The notes beneath the pieces were generated by a model. It did no database searches. It saw only the letters and a list, made by a program, of their open reading frames with translations, and had not been told where the DNA came from. A stretch of DNA of 59,436 nucleotides from Pseudonocardia asaccharolytica DSM 44247 = NBRC 16224 (GTDB taxonomy: Bacteria > Actinomycetota > Actinomycetes > Mycobacteriales > Pseudonocardiaceae). Every line of letters begins with the position of its first letter. Positions within the stretch are counted from its first letter, which is position 1. Below, piece after piece: positions 35,582 through 44,468 of this stretch. Location of the stretch: contig NZ_AUII01000028.1 of the NCBI RefSeq assembly GCF_000423625.1, forward strand, positions 1 through 59,436, written 5' to 3'. A program made the translations under genes and the position numbers.

Positions 35582-36553
35582 GTGGACCATATTGCGCGCG
35601 CCTTCTGGTTGCGCGCGCCGGGCGAGGGCGAGGTTCGCCCGGTCGCCGTGCCCCGGCCCGGCCCCGACGACGTCGAGGTCCGCACCCTCTTCTCGGGGGT
35701 GAGCCGCGGCACCGAGACCCTCGTCTTCTCCGGCGGCGTGCCGCAGAGCCAGTATGCGGCGATGCGGGCGCCCTTTCAGGACGGCGAGTTCCCCGGGCCG
35801 GTCAAGTACGGCTACCTCAACGTCGGGGTGGTCGAGCACGGGCCGCCCGCGCTGGCGGGCCGGGCCGTGTTCTGCCTCTACCCCCACCAGACCCGATATG
35901 TGGTGCCGGCCGCGGAGGTGACACCGATCCCCGACGACGTGCCGCCCGCGCGCGCGGTGCTCGCCGGGACCGTCGAAACCGCGGTGAACGCGCTGTGGGA
36001 TGCGGCCCCGCTGGTCGGCGACCGGATCGCCGTCGTCGGCGCCGGGATGGTCGGCTGCAGCGTCGCCGCCCTGCTCTCCCGCTTCCCCGGGGTCAGGGTC
36101 GAGCTCGTCGACATCGACCCCGCGCGCGCCGCCGTGGCCGAGGCGCTCGGCGTCGGGTTCGCCACCCCCGAGCACGCGGCGGGGGAGTGCGATCTGGTCG
36201 TGCACGCCAGCGCCACGGCCGCCGGGCTCGCGCGTTCCCTCGAACTGCTCGCCGACGAGGGCGAGGTCATCGAGCTGAGCTGGTATGGGGACCGGAGGGT
36301 CAGCGTGCCGTTCGGCGAGCACTTCCATTCCCGCAGGCTGGCGGTGCGCAGCAGCCAGGTGGGCGCGGTCGCCCGGGCGCGGCGCAGCTTCGCCGACCGG
36401 CGTGCGCTGGCCCTGCGCCTGCTCACCGACCCGGTGTTCGACGCGCTGATCACCGACGAGTGCCGCTTCGAGGAACTGCCTCGGCTCATGTCCCGTCTCG
36501 CCGGCGGTGGATTTCCGGCGCTGTGCGTCCGCGTCCGCTATGAGCAGGGGTAG
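35582..36553 (+). CDS. Medium-chain dehydrogenase/reductase
   Basis: 323 aa. GroES-like N-terminal half with [19 protein letters not shown], the SRGTE pattern of the BchC-like MDR branch, and a Rossmann domain with [37 protein letters not shown]. No Cys/His zinc set of classical alcohol dehydrogenases is seen. The end ([22 protein letters not shown]) is typical MDR. GTG 35582 follows GGGGGA. It heads a run of seven closely packed plus-strand genes, the next being the pterin-synthase homologue 17 bp on. Likely oxidises or reduces a side-chain alcohol of the pathway intermediate. Confidence 0.82.
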   Translation: MDHIARAFWLRAPGEGEVRPVAVPRPGPDDVEVRTLFSGVSRGTETLVFSGGVPQSQYAAMRAPFQDGEFPGPVKYGYLNVGVVEHGPPALAGRAVFCLYPHQTRYVVPAAEVTPIPDDVPPARAVLAGTVETAVNALWDAAPLVGDRIAVVGAGMVGCSVAALLSRFPGVRVELVDIDPARAAVAEALGVGFATPEHAAGECDLVVHASATAAGLARSLELLADEGEVIELSWYGDRRVSVPFGEHFHSRRLAVRSSQVGAVARARRSFADRRALALRLLTDPVFDALITDECRFEELPRLMSRLAGGGFPALCVRVRYEQG

Positions 36554-36570
36554 GAACCCGGGAGGTCGGT

Positions 36571-36969
36571 TTGTTCAGCATCACGGTCCGCGACCACGTC
36601 ATGATCGCGCACAGTTTCCGGGGCGAGGTCTTCGGCCCGGCGCAGCGGCTGCACGGCGCAACGTACATCGTGGACGCGACGTTCCGCCGCGCGGATCTCG
36701 ACGCCGACGGCATCGTCGTCGACATCGGGCTGGCCACGAGCGGGCTCGGTGCCGCGCTGGCCGACCTCAACTACCGCAACCTCGACGACGAACCCGCCTT
36801 CGCCGGCGTCAACACGTCCACGGAGTTCCTCGCCAAGGTCATCGCCGACCGGCTCGCCGAGAAGGTACAGGCCGGCGCGCTGGGTGAGGGGGCCCGCGGT
36901 CTGGCCGGGATCGCCGTCACGCTGCACGAGTCGCACGTCGCCTGGGCCAGCTACGAACGCGCCCTGTGA
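36571..36969 (+). CDS. 6-pyruvoyl-tetrahydropterin synthase/QueD homologue, altered zinc site
   Basis: 132 aa from TTG 36571 (GGGAGG five bases upstream). Typical features: [52 protein letters not shown] and [12 protein letters not shown]. In this family zinc is held by three His: one in the N-terminal segment and two in HGH. Here H14 and H28 are kept, but the third is Ala30 (RLHGAT). Activity may be changed or the protein may bind pterin without classical chemistry. It overlaps the glycosyltransferase start (GTGA at 36966). Confidence 0.8.
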   Translation: MFSITVRDHVMIAHSFRGEVFGPAQRLHGATYIVDATFRRADLDADGIVVDIGLATSGLGAALADLNYRNLDDEPAFAGVNTSTEFLAKVIADRLAEKVQAGALGEGARGLAGIAVTLHESHVAWASYERAL

Positions 36970-38048
36970 GCGAGGTGCACGTCGTCGTGCCGGCCGATAT
37001 CGACGACGCCGCCGTGCCGAGCGGCGGCAACGCCTACGACCGCCGCATCTGTGACGGCCTGGCGGCCATCGGCTGGGCGGTGCACGAGCTCGCGGTCGTC
37101 GGGGCGTGGCCCCGGCCCGACGCCGCCGCCCGCGGGTGCCTGGCCCGTGCGCTGGCCGCCGTGCCCGACGGCGCCGTCGTGCTCCTCGACGGGCTGGTGG
37201 CCTGCGGTGTCCCGGACGTCCTCGTCCCGGCGGCGCGCAGACTGACGCTCGTGGTCCTGGTGCACCTGCCGCTCGGCGACGAGGCGGGGCCGGCGCCCGC
37301 GGCCGCGGCGGAGCTGGCCGCCCTTGAGCGGGAGACCCTGCACGGCGCGCGGGCGGTCGTGGCCACCAGCCCGTGGGTGGCGCGCCGGCTCGTCGCGCGG
37401 CACGGGGTCCCCGCCGACCGGGTGCATATCGTCATGCCGGGCGTCGATCCCGCGCCGCTCGCCGCCGGCACCGACGGAGCAACCCGCCTGCTGTGCGTCG
37501 GATCGGTCACCCCGACGAAGGGGCAGGATCTGCTCGTCGAGGCCCTCGCCGCCGTGGGTGACACGGCCGGCCCGCGCCTGCGCTGTGACCTGGTGGGCCC
37601 GCTGCACCGCGATCCCGCGTACGCGGCCGCGGTCCGGCGTGCGATCGAACGTCACGGGCTCGGCGGGCGGGTCCGGATCACCGGCCCGTTCACGACCGCG
37701 CGGCTCGAGGCGGTCTACGCCGCGGCCGATCTCCTCGTACTGCCGTCGCGCGTCGAGGCCTACGGGATGGTGGTGACCGAGGCGCTGGCCCGCGGGATCC
37801 CGGTGCTCGCGGCGGGGGTCGGCGGGGTGCTCGAAACGCTGGGCCGCGACCTGCACGGCCGGGTACCGGGGATCGTGGTGCCCCCGGCCGACGTCGTCGC
37901 GCTCGCCGCGGCGCTGCGCCGTTGGTTGGGTGAGCCGGCGCTGCGGGAGGGGCTGCGTCACACCGCCCGGGCGCGGCGCGGCACGCTGGACGGGTGGGAG
38001 ATGACGTCACGGTGTCTGGCCGGGGTGCTGGCACGGCTGCCCGGCTGA
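36966..38048 (+). CDS. GT4 glycosyltransferase
   Basis: 360 aa GT-B enzyme. [19 protein letters not shown] (acceptor domain), [20 protein letters not shown] (donor domain start) and the EX7E region [20 protein letters not shown] are all present. It transfers a sugar from a nucleotide donor with retention. GTG 36966 overlaps the previous stop by 4 bp. Neighbours with GTP-derived chemistry suggest the acceptor is a pterin or pyrimidine-type molecule; this is an inference. Confidence 0.87.
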   Translation: MSEVHVVVPADIDDAAVPSGGNAYDRRICDGLAAIGWAVHELAVVGAWPRPDAAARGCLARALAAVPDGAVVLLDGLVACGVPDVLVPAARRLTLVVLVHLPLGDEAGPAPAAAAELAALERETLHGARAVVATSPWVARRLVARHGVPADRVHIVMPGVDPAPLAAGTDGATRLLCVGSVTPTKGQDLLVEALAAVGDTAGPRLRCDLVGPLHRDPAYAAAVRRAIERHGLGGRVRITGPFTTARLEAVYAAADLLVLPSRVEAYGMVVTEALARGIPVLAAGVGGVLETLGRDLHGRVPGIVVPPADVVALAAALRRWLGEPALREGLRHTARARRGTLDGWEMTSRCLAGVLARLPG

Positions 38049-38881
38049 GCGTGCCCGGGTCGCCCGTGTGCGCGCCGGACTGGCTGGCGCTGCGGGAACC
38101 TGCCGACGCCGCGGCCAGGGCATCCGAGCTGGTCGAGCTCGTCCGCGGCCATCTGGGTACGGGTGCTCCGGTCGTGATCAGGGACCTCGGCTGCGGCACC
38201 GGCTCGATGGGACGCTGGCTCGCGCCCCGGCTGCCCGGCCCACAGCACTGGATCCTGCACGACCGCGACCCCGGGCTGCTCGCCCGCGCGAGCGCGGGCC
38301 TGCCGGGCGTGGCCGCCGACGGCGCCCCGGTCATCGCGCGGACCCGGGAGGGGGACGTCTGCGAGCTGCGCGCCGCGGATCTCGACGGGACGTCGCTGGT
38401 GACCGCGTCCGCCCTGCTGGACCTGCTCACCGCCGAGGAGGTGGACGGGCTCGCCGCCGCCTGCGCCGAGGCCGGCTGCGCGGCGCTGCTGACCCTGACG
38501 GTCGTCGGACGCGTCGAGATCGCCCCGCCCGATCCGCTGGATGCCGCGTTCGCGACCGCCTTCGACGCCCATCAGCGGCGGTGCACCGGCGGCAGGCGGC
38601 TGCTCGGGCCGGATGCGGGCGCCGCGGCCGCCGACGCGTTCGCCGGGCGGGGCGCGGCGGTGACGACCCGGCCCAGCCCGTGGCGGCTCGGAGTGGATCA
38701 GGACGAGCTGGCGGAGGAATGGCTGCGGGGCTGGATCGACGCCGCGTGTGCGCAGCAGCCGGACCTGCAGCGGCATGTGGGCGCCTACCTGCGTCGCAGG
38801 ATCGACGCCTGCACCGCAGGCGAGCTGAGGGCCGTGGTCGGCCACGTCGACGTGCTCGCGCTCCCGAGCGGTGCCCCGTGA
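38012..38881 (+). CDS. Class I SAM-dependent methyltransferase
   Basis: About 289 aa. SAM motif I is VIRDLGCGTGSMGRWLAPRL, followed by WILHDRDPGLLARA (acidic motif II) and LVTASALLDLLTAEEVDGLA. The start is unclear: GTG 38012 overlaps the glycosyltransferase by 37 bp, and GTG 38051 comes three bases after its stop. The stop TGA overlaps the next ATG (38881). The substrate is unknown; it probably methylates the operon's product. Confidence 0.82.
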   Translation: MSGRGAGTAARLSVPGSPVCAPDWLALREPADAAARASELVELVRGHLGTGAPVVIRDLGCGTGSMGRWLAPRLPGPQHWILHDRDPGLLARASAGLPGVAADGAPVIARTREGDVCELRAADLDGTSLVTASALLDLLTAEEVDGLAAACAEAGCAALLTLTVVGRVEIAPPDPLDAAFATAFDAHQRRCTGGRRLLGPDAGAAAADAFAGRGAAVTTRPSPWRLGVDQDELAEEWLRGWIDAACAQQPDLQRHVGAYLRRRIDACTAGELRAVVGHVDVLALPSGAP

Positions 38882-39831
38882 TGCAGCGGTTCTGGCCCTA
38901 TCTCCGGGTGCTGGTCGGCGGCGGCATCCTGGTTGCGCTCGGGGTGCGTCTCGGCACCGACGCCGTCGTCGACGGTTTGCGGGCGATCGAGACCGGGTCG
39001 GTGCTCGCCGCGCTCGGCATCGGCCTGCTGACCACGGTGTTCAGCGCGTGGCGCTGGTGCCTCGTGGCGCGCGGTCTCGGCCTGCGGTTGCCGTTGGGGG
39101 CGGCGGTCGCGGACTGCTACCGGGCGCTGCTGCTCAACTCGGTGCTGCCCGCGGGGGTGCTCGGCGACGTACATCGTGCGGTGAGCCACGGCCAACAGGT
39201 CGGCGACGTCGGACGGGGCGTCCGCGCGGTGGTTCTCGAACGGGTCGCCGGCAACGTGGTTCTGATCGTCGTCGGGGTGGTTGTGCTGCTCGCCCAGCCG
39301 ACCCTGCTCGCCGCCGCGGCCGGCGATCTGATCCCAGGCCGCGGGGTCGTCCTCGGGACCCTCGCCGTCCTCGCCGTGGTCGCGCTCGGGGTCGCAACGA
39401 TGCCCGGATCGCTCCCCTCGAGAATCCGCACGGCCCTGCGGACGGGTCTCGCGGACGCCCGCACGGTCCTCTCCCGCGGTGTCTGGCCGGGGGTGGTCCT
39501 GCTGTCGGTGGCCACGCTGGCCGGGTACCTGGCACTGTTCGTCGTCGCCGCGCGGGCCGCGGGATCCGAGGCCACCCTCGGCGAGCTGCTCCCGCTGCTG
39601 GTGTTGGCCCTGCTCGCGATGGGACTGCCGGTCAACATCGGCGGCTGGGGGCCCCGGGAGGCCGTCGCCACGGTCGCGTTCGGGACGGTGGGGTTCGGCG
39701 CGACGCAGGGGCTCACCGCCGCCGTGGTGTACGGGGTGCTCAGCCTGATCGCCTGCCTTCCCGGCGTCGGGGTGCTGCTGTGGCGGTGGCCCGGCCGCCG
39801 GCCGCCGGCGACTAGCGTGGTGGCGTGCTGA
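38881..39831 (+). CDS. YbhN/AglD-like (UPF0104) membrane protein
   Basis: 316 aa with about eight hydrophobic segments and the family pattern CYRALLLNSVLPAGVLGDVHRAVSHG and GLPVNIGGWGPREAVATVAF. It is related to the membrane domain of lysylphosphatidylglycerol synthase; many members work beside glycosyltransferases and are thought to act on lipid-linked sugars or as flippases. ATG 38881 is directly linked to the methyltransferase stop. Its presence suggests that the operon product is membrane-bound or exported. Confidence 0.85.
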   Translation: MQRFWPYLRVLVGGGILVALGVRLGTDAVVDGLRAIETGSVLAALGIGLLTTVFSAWRWCLVARGLGLRLPLGAAVADCYRALLLNSVLPAGVLGDVHRAVSHGQQVGDVGRGVRAVVLERVAGNVVLIVVGVVVLLAQPTLLAAAAGDLIPGRGVVLGTLAVLAVVALGVATMPGSLPSRIRTALRTGLADARTVLSRGVWPGVVLLSVATLAGYLALFVVAARAAGSEATLGELLPLLVLALLAMGLPVNIGGWGPREAVATVAFGTVGFGATQGLTAAVVYGVLSLIACLPGVGVLLWRWPGRRPPATSVVAC

Positions 39832-40436
39832 TCCTCGTCCGGCATGGGCAGACCGATGCCAACGCGCATGGTTTGCTGCTGGGCCGAGCCGACCCGCCGC
39901 TGAACGAGACCGGTCTCCGTCAGGCGCGCGCACTGGCCGCGGCACTCCCGCGGGCGGCTCGCATCGTGTCCAGCCCGCTGACACGCGCTCGGCACACCGC
40001 CGCCGTGCTCGCCGGTGCCGCCGGGAACGTGGAGGTGGACGCGCGGTGGATCGAGATGGACTACGGCGAGCTGGACGGCAGGCCTGCGGCGGCGCTGGAC
40101 GAGCGGTCGTGGCGGAGGTGGCGGCAGGACCCGGAGTACGTGCCCGCGGGCGGCGAGTCGCTCGCGGCGGTCTGTGTCCGGGTGCACGAGGCCTGCGTCG
40201 AGCTGGTCGACGACGCCGCGCGTGGCGACGTGGTGGTGGTCAGCCACGTTTCCCCGATCAAGGCCGCGGTCACCTGGGCGTTGGGGGTCGGCGACGAGGT
40301 GGGCTGGCGGATGTTCCTTGGTGACGCCGCGGTCTGCCGGATCGACACCGGTGGCCCGGTGCCGCGCCTGCTCGCGTTCAATGATGCTTGCCCACGGTCG
40401 CAGGGCCTGGGTTTACTCGGCAGCGAGTCCACCTGA
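39825..40436 (+). CDS. Histidine-phosphatase (phosphoglycerate-mutase-like) protein
   Basis: 203 aa. LVRHGQTDANAHG holds the phosphorylated His; RIVSSPLTRARHTA, EMDYGELDG and VVVVSHVSPIKA supply the remaining catalytic residues. GTG 39825 overlaps the membrane-protein gene by 7 bp. This superfamily removes phosphate from small metabolites. In this operon a plausible substrate is the 5'-phosphate of a ribityl-pyrimidine or pterin intermediate. Confidence 0.88.
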   Translation: MLILVRHGQTDANAHGLLLGRADPPLNETGLRQARALAAALPRAARIVSSPLTRARHTAAVLAGAAGNVEVDARWIEMDYGELDGRPAAALDERSWRRWRQDPEYVPAGGESLAAVCVRVHEACVELVDDAARGDVVVVSHVSPIKAAVTWALGVGDEVGWRMFLGDAAVCRIDTGGPVPRLLAFNDACPRSQGLGLLGSEST

Positions 40437-40456
40437 GGCTCGGAAGGGGGGCCTGG

Positions 40457-41767
40457 GTGAACGGCGTGCGCGAGCTGGTCCGTGTGGGGCTACCGACGCA
40501 GTTCGGCGAGTTTCAGGTGACGGCGTTCGAGGTGCCCACCGGGCTGGTGTATCTCGCGCTGGCCAAGGGCGAGCTGGTGGGCGGGAACGCGCCGCTCGTC
40601 CGGTTGCATTCGGAATGCCTGACCGGTGATGCCCTCGGTTCGGTGCGCTGCGAATGCGGCGTCCAGCTCCGTCTCGCGCTGCGCCGGATCGCCGTCGAGG
40701 GGCGCGGCCTGCTGCTCTACGCCACCGGACACGAGGGGCGCGGCGTGGGGCTGGTCGACAAGCTGCGCGCGTACGTCGAACAGGACGGCGGCGCCGATAC
40801 CGTCGAGGCCAACCTGCGGCTCGGGCTCCCGGTCGACGGTCGCCGCTACGACGACGCCGCCGCGGTGCTGCACGCGCTGGGCATCGGCCCGGTGCGGCTG
40901 CTGAGCAACAATCCGGACAAGGCGCGCGGCCTGCGCGAGGCGGGGATCCCGGTCGAGGGGATGGAGCCGCTGCGGACGGCGGCGCACAGCCGCAACGTCG
41001 GCTACCTGCACACCAAGGAGCGGCGGCTCGGCCACCTCCGGCCGTCCGGGGAGGAGCTGGAACCGGCGCCCTCGTCGCCACCGGACGCCGTCCACCTGCT
41101 CGGCGAGGTCGACCCACCGGCGGATCGTCCCTATGTCGTCCTGAAGTACGCCCAGACCCTCGACGGGCGGATCGCGACCGCGGGCGGCGACTCGCAATGG
41201 ATCAGTGGTGAGGAGGAGCGCGCCGTCTCGCACGCGCTGCGGGCGGCCTGCGACGCGGTGATGGTCGGCGTGGGAACGGTGCTGCACGACGACCCGCGGC
41301 TGACCGTCCGTCTCGTCCCCGGCGTGTCGCCGCTACGGGTCGTCCTCGACTCCACCCTGCGGACCCCGTCGAACGCCCTGCTGCTCGACGGAGACCCGGT
41401 GACCGTGCTGCTCACCACGGACCGGTCCACCGAAGGCGATCGGAAGCGAGTGCGGGACGCCGGCGCGGGAATCGTGGTGCTGCCGGCCGGGCCGGGTGGT
41501 GTGGACCTCGTGGCCGGGCTGCGGGCGTTGCGCGAGCGCGGGGTGCGGAGCCTCCTGGTCGAGGGCGGCGCCAGAGTGATCACGTCACTGCTGGCGGACG
41601 GGTTGGTCGACCGCGTCATCGTCGGTACCGCGCCGAAGATCATCGGCGCCGGGAAGGAGGCGGTGGGCGATCTCGGGATCACCCGGGTGGCGGAGGGGAT
41701 CGCGCTGCGCAACCGCTCCGTCCACCTCACCGCGGACGACATCCTCACCGCGTGGGACGTCTGCTAG
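40457..41767 (+). CDS. GTP cyclohydrolase II - RibD-type reductase fusion
   Basis: 436 aa. Residues ~1-200 are RibA-like: VRLHSECLTGDALGSVRCECG (zinc Cys set C..C.C), YATGHEGRGVGLVDKLRAY and LLSNNPDKARGL. Residues ~220-436 match the RibD C-terminal reductase: VVLKYAQTLDGRIATAGGDS, VGVGTVLHDDPRLTVR and LLVEGGARVITSLLADGLVD. No deaminase or DHBP synthase domain is present, so this is not the usual riboflavin RibBA or RibDG. It would open GTP and reduce the ribosyl chain to ribityl, as in the fungal order. GTG 40457 follows AAGGGGGG. The stop overlaps the convergent FkbM gene by 4 bp. Confidence 0.88.
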   Translation: MNGVRELVRVGLPTQFGEFQVTAFEVPTGLVYLALAKGELVGGNAPLVRLHSECLTGDALGSVRCECGVQLRLALRRIAVEGRGLLLYATGHEGRGVGLVDKLRAYVEQDGGADTVEANLRLGLPVDGRRYDDAAAVLHALGIGPVRLLSNNPDKARGLREAGIPVEGMEPLRTAAHSRNVGYLHTKERRLGHLRPSGEELEPAPSSPPDAVHLLGEVDPPADRPYVVLKYAQTLDGRIATAGGDSQWISGEEERAVSHALRAACDAVMVGVGTVLHDDPRLTVRLVPGVSPLRVVLDSTLRTPSNALLLDGDPVTVLLTTDRSTEGDRKRVRDAGAGIVVLPAGPGGVDLVAGLRALRERGVRSLLVEGGARVITSLLADGLVDRVIVGTAPKIIGAGKEAVGDLGITRVAEGIALRNRSVHLTADDILTAWDVC

Positions 41768-42522
41768 GACTCGCGGGCCAGGCGCGCGTAGACGTCGCCG
41801 GAGCGGCCCAGCGGGCGGAACCGCTCCAGCAGCCGCACCAGGCCGTCCGCGTCGAGCCAGCGGTCGCCGGCGAACCGCATCGTCTCGATCGGAGAGTAGT
41901 TGTAGCGGTACCCGCCGGCCGGCTCGCCGAGCCGTTCGACGAGGTCCAGCGCGGCGAGGGCGGCGTCATGCGCCGGCGGCAGATACTCGAACGACAGCGC
42001 GCGCAGGGGTCGGCTGAGCCCGGCCAGCACGTCGACCTCGAAGCCCTCGACGTCGATCTTGCAGAAGGCCGGCTCGCCGTGGACCGCAATGAGATCGTCG
42101 AGGGTCGCCACCTCCACCTCGACCGACCGGTCCCAGCGCACCCGGGCGAAGCTGCGGTCCGCCGCCACCGACGTGATCCAGTCGGGCGCCATCGACGAGA
42201 CCGTCGGCGTCGCGGTGGAGATGCCCAGCCGCGCCCGTCCGGCCCGGGCCCCGACGGCTATCGGCACGACGGTGACGCCGCGGTCACGGCCGAAGAACAG
42301 GCGCAGGATGCGGACGAAATCGGGCTGTGGCTCGACCGCGACCACCTGCGCCCCCAGCCGCCGCCAGGCGCGCACCCGGCTTCCCACGTGGGCGCCGATG
42401 TCGAAGCCGATATCCCCGGGCCCGAGGAACTCGCGGTAGAACCGCGCCATCCGCCGATGCCTGCCCGGCACGGAGTGGTACATGACCAGGGACCGTCCGA
42501 TCCCCCAGGCGCGGCCGAGCAT
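41764..42522 (-). CDS. FkbM-family methyltransferase
   Basis: 252 aa. SAM-binding GFDIGAHVGSRVRAWRRLGA, QVVAVEPQPDF, and FCKIDVEGFEVDVLAGL near residue 165 are the FkbM hallmarks. These enzymes methylate sugars or other hydroxyls. ATG 42522 is taken because upstream frame lacks similarity. It ends 4 bp inside the convergent cyclohydrolase-reductase gene and may modify the same product. Confidence 0.88.
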   Translation of the reverse strand: MLGRAWGIGRSLVMYHSVPGRHRRMARFYREFLGPGDIGFDIGAHVGSRVRAWRRLGAQVVAVEPQPDFVRILRLFFGRDRGVTVVPIAVGARAGRARLGISTATPTVSSMAPDWITSVAADRSFARVRWDRSVEVEVATLDDLIAVHGEPAFCKIDVEGFEVDVLAGLSRPLRALSFEYLPPAHDAALAALDLVERLGEPAGGYRYNYSPIETMRFAGDRWLDADGLVRLLERFRPLGRSGDVYARLARES

Positions 42523-42530
42523 GCCTGACC

Positions 42531-43049
42531 CTAGCCCCCGGCGCCTGCTGGCCAACCCGCGACGGAGCCCCACACCGCCTGCGAGCCGGTGTGGCCGGCG
42601 AGCACCGCGGCGGCGATCGCGACGAGGCCTGCGGCCGCGGACAACGCCCCGGCGACCCGCGGCGCCGAACCGCGCGAGCGGCGGCCGAGCAGTCCCGCGG
42701 CGATCGCGAGCACCGCAAACGCCCAGGACGCCCCCACCACGAACAGGCCGAACCGTGCGTGCTGCTCGATCACCGGCACGAACGACGGGGTGATGTCGAT
42801 CGCGGCCTGCAGTTGGTCGCCGGCGAACTTCGCCAGCGTGGCCGCCACGGCCCCGGCCAGTGCCCCCGCCGCGACGAGCGGTCCATACGGCCGGGTCCAG
42901 ACCGGCCGCATCGCGACCGCGACGGCGCCGAGCGCCGCCAGCGGAATCAGGACGACCACCGCGTGGACGAGGAGCGGGTGGGCCGGAACGCCCAGGACCG
43001 TGAACACCACAGCATTGTGGACGATCGGCGACGAAACCCGAATCCCCAC
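42531..43049 (-). CDS. DUF2231 membrane protein
   Basis: About 172 aa with four hydrophobic segments. VLGVPAHPLLVHAVVVLIPLAALG is the DUF2231 signature (conserved GxPAHPLLVH), and a second His occurs in QHARFGLFVVG. The family may be a haem or quinone-binding membrane protein; function unknown. The start is set at GTG 43049, with GTGs around 43010 also possible. Eight bases separate it from the FkbM gene. Confidence 0.72.
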   Translation of the reverse strand: MGIRVSSPIVHNAVVFTVLGVPAHPLLVHAVVVLIPLAALGAVAVAMRPVWTRPYGPLVAAGALAGAVAATLAKFAGDQLQAAIDITPSFVPVIEQHARFGLFVVGASWAFAVLAIAAGLLGRRSRGSAPRVAGALSAAAGLVAIAAAVLAGHTGSQAVWGSVAGWPAGAGG

Positions 43050-43104
43050 GGCGCCCCGCCGGCGCACCAGACCCTCGGGGCTCAGTGCGGGTACAGCATG
43101 GCCG

Positions 43105-43290
43105 CTACCCGGTGAGGTGGGCGAAGGCGATGCGCAGGTCCCGCTTGAGGATCTTGCCGCTGGCGTTCTTCGGCAGACTCTCCAGCACGACGAAGTACTT
43201 CGGCGTCTTGTAGCTGGCCGACTGCCGTCTGCAGAACGCGGCGAACTCGTCGGTGTCGATGCCGCGGACGGCTCCCAGCCGCTGGGCAGG
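43105..43290 (-). pseudogene. Acyl-CoA synthetase C-terminal fragment
   Basis: DTDEFAAFCRRQSASYKTPK, YFVVLESLPKNASGKILKRD is the mobile C-terminal domain of AMP-forming acyl-CoA ligases, with the catalytic Lys in ASGKILKR. The rest of the gene (~450 residues) is missing. Confidence 0.82.
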
Positions 43291-43383
43291 TCCGAGGTCT
43301 CGATCGTCTCCTGGGCCACCCCGAGCAGGGGCGTCCTCGGCGATCACGGTTTGCCCGAGAAACCCCTGGCTTGAGCTTGACTT

Positions 43384-43665
43384 TTAACCCTCCGTGGCTC
43401 CGCCGCTCCGAGGAGCGTCCTTTTTGTGTTGTTTCTTGCCGACTGGGTGGCGAGGTGCGGGGGTGGAGGCGCGGCCCTTGGGTCGGCCCGGGCCGGGGTG
43501 GGTGGCTTTCGGCGCGCCGGCCGGGGTGCCCAGGGCCCGCCGGCTGCGGTGATAGCTGCGCCGGACCCTTTCGGGGGCCAACCGATCCGGCGTCAGGGGC
43601 CTTTCCCAGGGGCGCCGGAGGTCTTCGGCCAGGGGGCGGACCAGGCGGAGCTGCGTGTAGTGCTG
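43384..43665 (-). pseudogene. Transposase C-terminal fragment (NF041680 type)
   Basis: YTQLRLVRPLAEDLRRPWER, PERVRRSYHRSRRALGTPAG and PGPGRPKGRASTPAPRHPVGK are the recognisable tail of a common actinobacterial transposase family (NF041680). It is interrupted near 43665, next to the end of the IS630 fragment. No N-terminal part is present. Confidence 0.7.
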
Positions 43666-43671
43666 CGTTCC

Positions 43672-44215
43672 TCAAAGCAGGTAGACGAACCTGCGGCGGA
43701 GTGTGCGGGTGGGTGGCGGCGGTCGTCCCCAGACCCAGGGGGTGGCGCGGGTGTTGAGCTGGGCGGTGGCGGTCTGTACGGCGGAGGCGATCTCGGCGGC
43801 GTCGGCGAAGGTCTGCCCGGCGAACGCCGCCCGCCGCAGCAACCGCCACCAGCCCTCGGCCATATTCAGCCAGCAGGCGGAGCGGGGGATGAACACCTGC
43901 CGGATCCGCCGGTGGCGGGCCAGCCATCCGCGCACCGCGACGCTGGTGTGGCTGGACAGGTTGTCGGTGACGATGCGGATCTGCCCCCGCGGGTTCGCGC
44001 GGGCGACCTGCCCGAGCAGCCCGATCCAGCCGTCGCTGTTGCGCGCCGGGGCGCAGCAGGTGACCTCGGTGCCGTCGCGGACCCGCAGCGCCCCGTAGAC
44101 CCAGGTCTTGTCGCTGCCGCGGGAGTAGGTCAGCGGCGCGGTGATGCGGTGGCCGTCGGGCGACCAGCCCGGCGCCGGCGCGAAGGTGCGCGGGATGACC
44201 GGGCCCGTTTGTACC
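43672..44215 (-). pseudogene. IS630-family transposase, 5'-truncated
   Basis: VIPRTFAPAPGWSPDGHRIT, IRIVTDNLSSHTSVAVRGWL (second catalytic Asp) and SACWLNMAEGWWRLLRRAAF (catalytic Glu) are the DDE half of an IS630-type transposase. The HTH domains and first Asp are missing; the break at about 44215 abuts the DUF5990 relic. Confidence 0.85.
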
Positions 44216-44217
44216 GG

Positions 44218-44453
44218 GCAGGCCAGGCGGCCGGTTCGTGTACCTGTTGTGGGGCACGGTCGATGATGCCGGAGTGTTTGCGATGTTCCGGCGGGTGAAG
44301 CTGTGGTTCGATGGCCTCCCTGCGGCCGTACTGGACGCCGCGGTAAAGAAGGGCTGCTGGTGGCCCGGCTGGGGCTGACGGATTCGCGCGGTCACCCGTT
44401 GTGCGCGGCGGTCCGCCCGCCGCTGGTGGAGTGGTCCGCCCCCACAGTCTGAC
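44218..44453 (+). pseudogene. DUF5990 protein C-terminal relic
   Basis: FVYLLWGTVDDAGVFAMFRR, VKLWFDGLPAAVLDAAV continues, after a frameshift near 44343, as GLLVARLGLTDSRGHPLCAA, VRPPLVEWSAPTV. This is the tail of a DUF5990-type protein. Its 5' end was replaced by the IS630 piece. Confidence 0.6.
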
Positions 44454-44468
44454 GCCCGCCGGAGGACG

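Noticed and set aside
43404..43425. Hairpin CGCTCC-GA-GGAGCG followed by TCCTTTTTG, looking like a terminator
   Set aside because: It lies inside the 3' end of the minus-strand transposase fragment, and no plus-strand gene ends before it.
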